Positions 54,826 to 64,000 of a DNA stretch of 64,000 bases are shown here, piece after piece (the stretch's first letter is position 1; every line of letters begins with the position of its first letter). The notes beneath the pieces are model-generated. The model worked only from the letters and a program-made list of their open reading frames with translations, ran no database searches and had not been told where the DNA came from. The position numbers and the translations under genes are program-made. The stretch is from NCBI GenBank assembly GCA_002946415.1, contig NJPS01000034.1, positions 124,001-188,000 of the forward strand, read 5' to 3'. Source of the stretch: Rutstroemia sp. NJR-2017a BVV2 (lineage: Eukaryota; Ascomycota; Leotiomycetes; Helotiales; Rutstroemiaceae).

Positions 54826-55945
54826 ATGACATTACCAACATTCAGATCACTTGGCGCGAGACGGCAAGCTAGACAAAATGAAAAAGCTGTAGTTGAAAGC
54901 AATGGCGCACCAAATGCAGATACACGAATATCAGATATCAATTCCGATCGAACATTGACGCCAGGGACGACCGACCCAGCAGTAACCGGAGTCGACCTGA
55001 AAAAAGCTACCAAGACGAGGAAACGTGCCATCATGGTCGCCAGTTTCTTATATTTCATTTCTGTTATATTCCTAATACTCGTAAGCTCTCCACCCCACAC
55101 AATCATCAATCAGCAGCACAACTAACATCCTTCCCCAGACCATCATCGGCAACATCAGCAACCGAGCCGTCCTCCGCAACACATATTTCTTCAAACTAAA
55201 CCTCACAAACATCATCCCCGTCTCCGCCGGGAACTCCCTCACCCTCGTCAACTCCCTCGCGCGCTCCCTCGGCCTGCACGACTTCTACCAAGTTGGCCTC
55301 TGGAACTTCTGCGAAGGCTACAACGATGAAGGCATCACCGACTGCTCCTCCGCGCGCGCCCTCTACTGGTTCAACCCCGTCGACATTTTCGTCAACGAGC
55401 TGCTCCCGGGCGCAACGATTGCTCTCCCCGCCGAAATCAACAACATCCTCTCACTGCTGCGCATCGCCTCGCACATAATGTTCGGATTCTTCCTCACGGG
55501 GGTGTGCATGAATTTCGTGAATATCTTCCTCTCCCCCATTGTGCTGTATTCGCGGTGGATCTCGTTCCCGTTTGCGATCTGGACGTTTATTTCGGCGCTG
55601 CTGACGGTCGCGGCGACGATCATCGCGACGGTGATTGCGGTCGTGTTGAGGAATGTGGTTACCTCGCAGGCGAACCTGAATATTGGGGCCAGTGTCGGTA
55701 CCCAGATGTTTGCGTTTATGTGGATTGGGGCGGCGGGGAGTCTGATTGGTTGGTTGATTCATCTGTGTTTGAGCTGCTGCTGTGCGAGTAGGAGGGATGT
55801 GAAGACGGGGAGGAAGAGGGGGAATAAGGAGGCGTATGCGAGTGGGGTGGGGCTTAACGAGGCGGGGAAGAAGGGGAAGGGTGGGGCGGGGAGGTATAAG
55901 TTGCCGGTCTTTAGGAGGAGGAGAACAGGTGGGGAGGTTGTCTAG
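54826..55945 (+). CDS. SUR7/PalI-family integral membrane protein
   Basis: Exons 54826-55080 and 55139-55945 (58-nt intron) give 353 residues. A basic N-terminus is followed by a first membrane segment (about 68-86, split by the intron), an extracellular loop with the family signature GLWNFCEGY (139-146) and a paired Cys (ITDCSS), then three further membrane segments and a basic Lys/Arg/Gly tail. SUR7/PalI proteins sit in the plasma membrane: Sur7 marks eisosomes (MCC domains) and PalI takes part in ambient-pH sensing. Which branch this one belongs to cannot be decided here. Confidence 0.85.
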
Positions 55946-56103
55946 GTGTGAGACGGATGGTTGGATGATTATGAGGCGTTGGTGGTTGGGTTTTATCTGA
56001 TTAGGTTATTTTCGAAACAAAAACATGTCATCAGGCACGGCGAGGGGTTATGGTATATATGGATACGGGATGGACACAGATACATAGACTGCTGCTGTTT
56101 GCA

Positions 56104-56145
56104 TAGTGTAGCATGGCATAGCATAGCATAGCATAGCACATTTGT
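56104..56145. repeat. GCATA pentamer tandem repeat
   Basis: Several adjacent CATAG units, e.g. GCATAGCATAGCATAGCATA. Confidence 0.8.
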
Positions 56146-56295
56146 TGTCGTGCAGGAGGCATTTTAGTTTATATAGCCTCGTTGATGGGAATTGTAGATA
56201 GATATTGTATATACAAAAGTTATATGTATATGATGATGAATGGATAGACAGATAGAACGAGATGTTTCTGTGTATATGCTTTATAAGGTCCCTCT

Positions 56296-56453
56296 CTCTC
56301 CAGCATAGAAATAACAGGCTGATAATAATATCTCAAAGACAATTGGACAATGAAGACAATAATATTTTATAATATCTGAGATATTCGTTTGATAATAGTA
56401 ATCAGCCACGATAAATTGTCTTAGATCGGCTGGTTCTTTTCTACCACGGAGAG
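56296..56453. mobile_element. MITE copy E (158 bp, TSD CCTCT)
   Basis: Starts CTCTCCAGCATAGAAATAAC and ends with the complementary right TIR (...CCACGGAGAG); perfect CCTCT at 56291-56295 and 56454-56458. Confidence 0.9.
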
Positions 56454-56871
56454 CCTCTTCATATACTTATTATCTCTTCCCTTGGTTCCCCTTGGTTCAG
56501 TTGAGCATCTGGTGAAATGTACAGAAGTATGTTTATATGTATCTCCTTCATGTTCATACAGACTAAACCCCCAGTCCTGGTTCCATAGCTGGGCTTCACG
56601 CTTCGGGGCTATGGCTTCTTGGTGTTAGTCGGCTAGCACGCAGGTGAATGGATGGGACGCGTGTGTACGTACATGTTGTTGGTATTGAACCGAACGAGGA
56701 AGTGTGCGTGCGTGCGTGCCCCGAAAACTGAGCTCGGAAAAAGGAAGGAAGAGGAAAGGGGAAAGAAGATCAGGTAGGATTCAGGAAGGTGATGAGTGGG
56801 TTAGGAAGTTGAGTGTGTGTGTGTGTTGGAAGTTCTTCTCGAGTCTGTGCGATCCAGTCCGGCTTCGGAGC

Positions 56872-56905
56872 AGGTAGGTAGGTAGGTAGGTAGGTCGGTA
56901 GGTAG
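56872..56905. repeat. GTAG tetramer repeat
   Basis: Seven or eight GGTA/GTAG units, one with a change. Confidence 0.85.
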
Positions 56906-57375
56906 AGGGGTAGAGGGAGAGGGAGGGGAAGAGATGGATGCAATATGAATAATATAATAAGAGGGTTTCACAACGAGAGCAAAGAGCGAAAGATGCGTGA
57001 ACTTGCAATGGATAAGAATGATGTAATGTATTGTATATCTTTGTAACTTCTAAAAAGCCCAACCAGACAAAAACACAACAGAAAACCCACAGATATGACC
57101 TCCCATCCTATCCTGACCCTAGATACTCAGATACCCATCCCATAATACTAGACCGATCTGTCTTAAGGATAGAATTGCAAAAACACATCACAATCGACTA
57201 GAGATGTTTCTAATGCAGACAAACAACCCGTTATAAAACGAAGAACGAAAAATCCAACCAAAAACCAGTCAACAGATCTTGCTGCCCAAGAACTTTTCCC
57301 ATGCCATGCCCTGCTCAAACGCCATTATAGGAGAAACGAAACTGCAAAAAGGATGATCATGATTCGTGCGGCCCA

Positions 57376-58915
57376 TCAGCTATTATTCACCCATGGTTTT
57401 AATTTCGTCAAGTCTCTAGTATCCGGTTTTTTGTGTTCGAGCATAGCACTAGATAGGTGTCTCGTCAGTGGATAATTCCTAAGGTAATTCATAGAACAGT
57501 ACTTACGGAAGCGACTCAAAGACAACAGCATTATCTTGATAATGAGTAAGAAAGCCACCACCCAAAGTTCTCTTTAATGCTTGAAGTCGGATTAACTTCC
57601 ACCACTTATCAATCTTCATATACCCTGCTTTCTGAATTCGAACGGTCATTCTAGAACCCATAGGTTGACCAGTCACAGGGTCTCGATCTGATTGGTATTT
57701 GGGACCCCAGGTTGGGTGTTCGACCGTGGCTAGGACGTCCCTAAAGCTCGAGTGGATACTTTTCCTGTCCTTTTTGGAAATGCTCTTCGAAGATTCTCGT
57801 TTCAGTTGGTTGAGGATATCTATCAGCTCATCCTTTCGGCGGAATGGCTCATATCGTTTGACGAAGCCATGGTCCACTTCTCCTTCATCGAGAGCGTCAT
57901 CGCTACCCGGGAGTTCGTCATCTTGTTCTCGGGGACTATAGCTCTTCTCAGCTATTAGGGCGATGTTCTCTCCAGCGGCGATTTGCACTGCCGTGGAAGA
58001 ACTCTCTAGTTGGCCCACAAAAGCTTCTACAGCTGCGTCTGATTGATCTTCCAAGTCATCGACCACAGTGGCCAAGGCACCCCATTCCTCACATGCTGCT
58101 GTAACCACCTCCACACTGTCGAGAGCGTCTGCCGAGTTACCATCTGTCTCAACTATCTCCAAGAATATGTCCATCAAGTCGCGGACTTCGGATTCTGCGG
58201 CGCCGCCATATGTAGCCAATGTAGAGAGTGCACGAATTGCCCCAGCCTTGACGCTCGTATACTGTGCGCCGTCAATCATGCGTTTCAGTGATTCGTAGAT
58301 AGTGTCGTACATCTCGCCAGGGTTTACAGTGATGATGGTCAAGGCGATGGCTGTGGCAAAGATTAGAATTTATCGCATGTATTAAAATGGTATTAGGCCT
58401 ACCTCGTAGAGCAAGACATGCTTCCTTCTCCTCCGTATCCTCTCTGGTACTTTTGAAAAAAGCTGGGTATAACTCCTCGGTCTTTCCTTCTATCTCATCG
58501 TGGCAATAATGGCTCATCAAGTAATAATTGTATGCCGCAATACAAAGCTCTCTACCCCGGTTCGTACTCCTCTTTCGATTTATGATCTCTTCTATACGGG
58601 TGCCCAACTCCACGTCCCAAGTTTGACCGGTCTCTTCTGGAGGATGTTCAAGAAAGTCATCGATAGAATTTGTACTGGGTATATGTTAGTTGGGTTGTTC
58701 CTGGCGTTGCGAAATATCCTCCGGAGTCCATCTTACCTGTAAGCAGTGCCATCGCTCAGGTCTCCAGCTTCATCATCTGAACCGTGGCGACTTGCATTTG
58801 TCGAGGCTAAACGGGAGTGAGCGACGGATGATATGCCTGAAGCTACGCGCGACTGTTGTTTTCTCGAAACGGTCTTGCGGGGCTCAATAAGATCTCGAAG
58901 TTTGCGGTCTCTCAT
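57376..58915 (-). CDS. Interferon-related developmental regulator (IFRD) family protein
   Basis: Four exons on the minus strand: 58915-58737, 58674-58403, 58350-57507 and 57448-57376 (introns of 62, 52 and 58 nt), 455 residues. The product is an all-helical armadillo-like protein with IFRD hallmarks: GRELCIAAYNYYLMSH, KEACLALRAIALTIIT, SVKAGAIRALSTLATYGGA and the C-terminal FRDVLATVEHPT...GQPMGSRMTVRIQKAGYMKIDKWWKLIRLQALKRTLGGGFLTHY. In animals and yeast (YDR161W-like) these proteins bind ribosomes or act in transcriptional co-regulation; the fungal role is not settled. The N-terminal 50 residues are Arg/Ser-rich. All phases close. Confidence 0.9.
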
Positions 58916-60815
58916 TTTGAATAGCTGTTATGCTGCTGTGATGCTGCGATGCTGCGATGCTGTGATGTTTTGATGTTGTGGCGTTGTGACGTTGTGACGT
59001 TGTCTCTGCGAGAAAATGAAATTAAAGAAGAGATCTCTAGGGGTTATTAATGTGTGTGCGGGGTTGTATCTTGAATAGGCAGATGCGAGCTTTTTGGCAG
59101 GATTATCGAAATGATCTGCGTTCGTTCGTCCATATGTCTATAGGGGCTCCTGATATATATGTAGGTGAATAAATCTCTCATATGGAGTGAGACTTGGTGC
59201 TCGTGATAACTTAGCTATTGTCTTTGTGTGCCTGGGTGGTTCGTCACTCAGTCCAGAGGGAATCCGGATTACGTTCGAGACTGGCACGACTGGTTAGTAA
59301 GCACGACGTAGTGGTTCAGCAGGCCCACCGAGTCAACAGGACAGGTTCGCGGCTATTGCTTGTATATGTACTCTGTACCAAGAATATACGTATGTACGTA
59401 TGTACGTATGTACGAAGTATGTACATACTCCTACCAAGTATGTGTTATTATGGAGCGGAAGTGGAACCTCGTGGGCAGTGGGCACTCGGAGCTAAACAGC
59501 CATGGCAGCTGGATCCTCGTGGGCCACTAAGATAAGACTGCCGCGCGCACAGTCGACTGTGCAGCACAGTCGGTGCAGCGATCTCGTAAATTTCCATTAC
59601 GTCTGTCTGTAGACTGCATACCAAGTATGCGTATCCACGTGTGCCCCGCTTCCAGCCCATGTATTCTGTCATTGTCATAGGAGAGGGGCGAGAACTGGCC
59701 AGCGGTGCGGAAAGATAAACATGAGACACAGTGACCGGGCAACGCTAAATAGTGAGGCGGAAAAGAATAAAAAGAACTCAGGGGCAACTTTCTAGCAACG
59801 TCCCGTATGTATCACTTCGCCGCGGATCGATAGGGCAGAGACGGCAGGACGGCAACCCAGCAGCGAGCAAGACAGCCGGTGGACTTGGATCTGGACGGTG
59901 GAGAGGCCGATAAGAGCGATAAGAGCGATAGTCTCTGCCAGCCTGGTATCCTGATTCCTGATACTGACACCTGATATCCGAGGCACGCAACACGAAGCAC
60001 CAGGCAGCATACCGCTTGCATCATTTCTCATTGAGCCTTCAGGCCATCCCGCGAGACTTTTCCCTATCGATACTACTGGGCAGTCCGTCAGGTCCTCCAT
60101 TCCCGATCAGCCCGATCCGGCCAAACAGGTCGCCAGCTCTGCCCGTGGTCAGTCCAAGTGCATGCACGACTTGCACGGCTTGCACGACTTGCACCAACCA
60201 TTGCGTTCTCCTGCTCTAGCGTACCGTATGGAAGTGGAAGTTGGCCATAGCTGCCTATGCCTGCTGTATGCCTCACAGCCTAACTAAAACGTGCCCGCCT
60301 ATCCCCGGTCTCCATTCTCCATTCTCCATCTGACCACACAAACCCCTCCTTCCACTTTCATTTCGCTTCCCTTCTCGTCCAGCCCGCCTCACCTCACTCA
60401 CTCACTCAACCACCACCACCACCACGACGCTGCACTCATCAGCAACCTCGACTCGATTTCTTCATCGTGGACTGTCGTATACGACTCGACCTCCTCCACC
60501 AGCACGACGTCAATTTTGGCAGCAGCTGCTTCGGCGATCTTCTCCTGCATTTGCTTGCATTCACTCATCCACAAGGCTTATCGAGACATCGCGATCAGCT
60601 CTGGAACGCCCCACGCGCCAACAAATAAACCCTGGGCCTGCTCGTCCTGTTTCATTCCACTCAGCCTCCTCAACTCAACTCATACTCATCCACAAGTTGT
60701 GCAGTATATCCTCGATTATTTTGTGAGAGAAATAATCACATTCTATTGCACAAATACGGAACACAGAGAGACCCACGAGACAAGTCTTTATTAGTGCTCT
60801 AAAAAACTCGCCGAT
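58916..60815. promoter_or_regulatory. Divergent region between IFRD and FHA genes
   Basis: About 1.9 kb. Near 58925-59005 the sequence repeats GATGCTGCGATGCTGTGATG-type units; near 59395-59415 are GTACGTAT units. From 60290 to 60790 the plus strand is strongly C-rich and pyrimidine-rich, as expected for the promoter and leader of the FHA gene. No gene recognised. Confidence 0.5.
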
Positions 60816-63351
60816 ATGTCTCATCAAGGTACGTTCAGCTCCGATATCATGTCCTCCTCAAAATGTGAGGCTCAGATATGAGTCTTCACACCATTCCTCC
60901 CGACGAGTCCGGAAATCTTGGGTCATCAACGGTTTCTTATCCTCTCACTTTTCTTCGTGTTCTGCTAGGTTTCTATAACTTCGCACTAATAAGATCTTAG
61001 TTAACATAACTCTACGGGCCTTGAACGCCGACATCAAGCCTGCGGAGCGAGTCATTAACTTGAATCCGAACAAATCTTCGATCAAAATCGGACGAGCTTC
61101 AAAGAGTGTCCTCAAGGGTTTATTGGGAGCTGCAGATAATGCCTGGTTCGATAGTCCTGTCATGTCCCGCAACCATGCTGAGATTGCATTCAACAAGTTC
61201 ACTCATGTAAGGCAAAAACTAAACCGATCTACAACTACAGTCACTAACTTCGTGCAGGCCGTCACTATTCAAGACACCAACTCCATGCATGGCACCTTTT
61301 TGAACGGAAAAAAGTTGCACAACGGTTCGGAAAGCGTCGTCAATGGTGACACTGTCGTGTTCGGTAACGAAGTCAGACGTGGCTTCGAGTCGTTCCCACC
61401 CTGTTCCTTCGAGGTGTTCTATGAACTCACTCCGTGGACGTAAGTATAACCCCTTCCCTTATTAGTATATTATCTGCTAATGTTATTTGGTAGGAAATCG
61501 CGAAGCTACTCAGTTCCCGATTCTTCCGACGAAGAAGATGAAGAGTCCAACTTTAGCGATGTTGAAATGATTGGAGGACGTTCCAGCGAGGATGACGTCT
61601 CTATTGAGAGTGTCAGACCCAAGATGTCTCGTTCCATTGAGGCTATTGATTTGACTGGAGACGATGCGCCCCAGAATCTTAATCTTAGCCAAACTTCTAT
61701 GGCTACCCCTGCTCCGCAAAAGGTTCAGCATATCGCAGCTGCTCCACATCCGGAAATCAGTCTCCAACAATTACATCGCCAATCCCCAGAGCATATTGTT
61801 GCCGTGCAGTTGGACACTGATTCAGATTCCGACATCGATACCCCACATGTAGACGAGCCTCTGAGTGAAGATGAGTTGCTCTCTTCGTCTGACTCAGACG
61901 ACGAAATTATGTCAGATGGCTCCTCTAATGTTTATGAAGAAATGCCGCAAATTACTTCAAGACATGACAACGTCGAAATACAGAACGAACAAGGAGATAT
62001 GGAAAACGCATCCTCCTCTGCCTCCTCATCACCAGCTCCCTCTGTCACTGCACGACAAGACGGCCCGGCGGTCAGCTGGCAAACTCGCCCACCATACGAG
62101 AACATGGATATTCCAGAGTCCCATGTGCGAACACGCTTGGATGTTACCGAAGACAACATGCAAGTCTGCGGCCACGACGAAGACGACGACGAAAGTGAAT
62201 TTGGTCTCTACGAGGCTGGTCAAGAAGGTCTACGAGCATTGATGGACGATGGACTACTTGAAAATGCACCTGTGGATCCCTTTGCTGAAAACAAGACCGA
62301 ACAACCAGAACATGAGAGCACCGGTGCCTCGTCTGGTCCATGGTCTCATAGCTTCCTTTCGATGTCTAATACCCCGCGGATGAATGACTCAGCTATGGGC
62401 CCTCAAGGCAGTCGTTCATGGTTCTCTCATTACCAAAGTCTCGACCGACAGCCGAGTCCCTCTGACGCTGCGATGGTTAAGGGTGCTGTGGCAGGTAGCC
62501 GTACAGCTGATGCACCCATGTCCGGAAATGAGGAGCACCTGGACAATGTACCTACTGCCAAATATTTGGGTGACAAGACCGGAAAGCACGCCTTCTTTGA
62601 AGCCAGAGAGGATAATCGAGCCAGACTACAAGCTCACACTAGCGAGCCAGAAGATAGCTATAATGTGCCACCTCCTTCCGTACCAGAAGCACCTGTCAGA
62701 CCAGTGCGGTCAGTGCGATTTGCTACACCTACCGAAAGGGTTATTCCTACTCCCCGACGTCGGCTGAATGCCTCTGCTGAGTATACAAGTTCTGCTGAGT
62801 ATAATGATATGATGGAATCCTCGTCTGGTAAGTACCCTGATAGATGCCTAAGACAAAGCTCTCGGAATCTCATACTTACAATGTTGGCAGAATCATCCAC
62901 TCGCGTACATCCGTACTACTTTAGCTCGGATGCGTCTTCCTGTGCACCAGAAAGCCCGGTTATTGAGAAGCATCCAGTCCGGTCTGGTCTTCGTATCGAC
63001 GATATTATTGATGGTTCTTCCTCGAGCGACAAGCCTGCCAAACGTAAGGCAGACGAAATTTCTGAAGTTCTGGAACATGAGGTCCGCACATGGGCATCAG
63101 CTGTCGAGGCATGCAACTCAACTGAGAAGCCAAGTGCCGCAGCCAGCTCTGTCCCTGAGGTCTCGAATCTCACCAACGAAATGGAAATTGATCCTCCTGT
63201 TGCAGTGACTCGCGCCTTTGAGTTACGTCCTGCCAAGAGGATGAAGATGAGAAAGTTCGCTGAAGCTGTTGGTTATGCCGCCATTGGAGCAGTAGCAGCT
63301 GCGACTGGTGTTTTTGGAGTACTGGTTGCCACAGCACCAGACTTCCAATAA
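60816..63351 (+). CDS. FHA-domain protein with C-terminal membrane tail
   Basis: Five exons: 60816-60828, 61001-61206, 61258-61439, 61494-62827 and 62891-63351, giving 731 residues. The first coding exon is only 13 nt (MSHQ plus one base). Residues about 7-130 are a forkhead-associated domain with IGRASK (34-39), SRNHAEI (60-66) and NSMHGTFLNG (81-90), the phosphothreonine-binding residues. A long acidic, Ser-rich disordered middle follows (SSDEEDEESNFSDVE, several DDE/SD runs, suited to CK2), and the last 30 residues are hydrophobic (YAAIGAVAAATGVFGVLVA), a probable tail anchor. The protein could dock phosphorylated partners at an organelle membrane. Introns 2 and 4 are multiples of three without stops. 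Confidence 0.88.
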
Positions 63352-64000
63352 GCTCAGAGCATAAACACGAACAATATATCGAGTTGGACTTTAGAGAGAC
63401 TGTTTTATCTGAATAACGCGTGGGAATAACGACACTTGGGAAATATCTAGGGGATAAGGGATGTAGTGGAGTATTGACAACGGTAAACGGGTCCCTTTGT
63501 TTACATTTATGATGGTTATGGGGAAGTACTGGCGCTTCAGGGACGGCGTTCGATGGATCTCTGTGGTTTTTGAACTAATGGATGGGTGAATGGAAGGATA
63601 GACCACTGGGTGACTAAATGACTGAATGATTGAACGACTGGATGGAGGGTTGGATCGGATGGATAGCCTTGCCGCATTATGAATTTCCTTGAGTTACATT
63701 ATCACCTTTGTTTGACTTTTGCCACGTTTTTGTGGACCTTTTTTTACTTATGGCTTTAGTTGATTCAAATAAAAAATCGCGAGATATAGGTATTACATTT
63801 TCACCTCCCAAAAATCTTCCTCGCTCCGATCATTCTCGTGTCGTGTGATAGTTTCTTGAGTGAAGTTCGGAGCGTGCCAATTTTTAGGAGTTTCTGTAAA
63901 TGGTGGAATTCCAAGTGGAAGTCAGACCATAGTAGGAAGGAAATTCGCCCTGCGGTGTGTAGTACATGTTTCGGCACGGTTGTGCCGTAGCTGAATAGTG
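63352..64000. other. 3' flank of the FHA gene, no further gene seen
   Basis: 650 bp to the window end. GGATGGATG-type short repeats near 63580-63665; nothing else recognised. Confidence 0.5.

Larger units (their letters stand above)
55946..57375. other. Intergenic between convergent genes with MITE and microsatellites
   Basis: About 1.4 kb. Contains GCATA repeats (56104-56145), an intact MITE (56296-56453), a TG run (56814-56826) and a GTAG repeat (56872-56905). No gene seen. Confidence 0.6.

Overview
The window looks like a filamentous ascomycete chromosome. Genes carry short GT-AG introns (mostly 48-82 nt) with CTRAY-type branch points, promoters are pyrimidine-rich, and typical fungal families are present (Zn2Cys6 regulator, HET domain, SUR7/PalI, SAT4-like rhodopsin-fold protein). 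A leotiomycete is my best guess from overall impression only; nothing in the sequence proves the class. Exon structures below were worked out by hand from splice sites, reading-frame phase and family conservation.

Region 1 (1-16.5 kb) is mostly housekeeping: a SOK1/TCP11-like protein, an EamA/DMT transporter, the TFIID subunit TAF13, the tiny four-exon Kish/TMEM167 secretory protein, an unrecognised Ala/Ser-rich protein, ribosomal protein uS12 (RPS23), a membrane-anchored PNGase A-type amidase and a small unknown protein. Region 2 (16.5-23 kb) is a 6.5 kb stretch without a credible gene, full of short tandem repeats.

Region 3 (23-34.7 kb) holds a secreted PLC-like phosphodiesterase, then an aromatic/acrylic acid decarboxylation locus: divergent pad1 (UbiX-type flavin prenyltransferase) and fdc1 (UbiD-type decarboxylase), a six-exon Zn2Cys6 regulator placed like the Aspergillus sdrA, and a cytochrome P450. 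Pad1 makes prenylated FMN, the cofactor of Fdc1; the regulator is the obvious candidate to control both.

Region 4 (35-50.6 kb) is accessory and decaying: a rhodopsin-like pseudogene with a frameshift and a stop, a complete non-autonomous Ty1/copia element that keeps only gag and the last codons of RNase H, an unknown two-exon gene, an SDR pseudogene, a flavin-reductase-like gene, another frameshifted pseudogene, and a HET-domain gene surrounded by broken duplicates of itself.

Region 5 (51-64 kb) returns to conserved genes: a GPI-anchored PLC-like protein, a SUR7/PalI-type membrane protein, an IFRD-family protein and an FHA-domain protein with a C-terminal membrane tail.

Two patterns cross these regions. 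One is a MITE family with four intact copies (158-165 bp, perfect 5-bp target duplications) plus two fragments, one intact copy lying inside intron 1 of the decarboxylase-locus regulator. The other is a recurrent saw-tooth strand asymmetry, in which coding strands run C-rich then G-rich in the 5' to 3' direction in at least seven genes.
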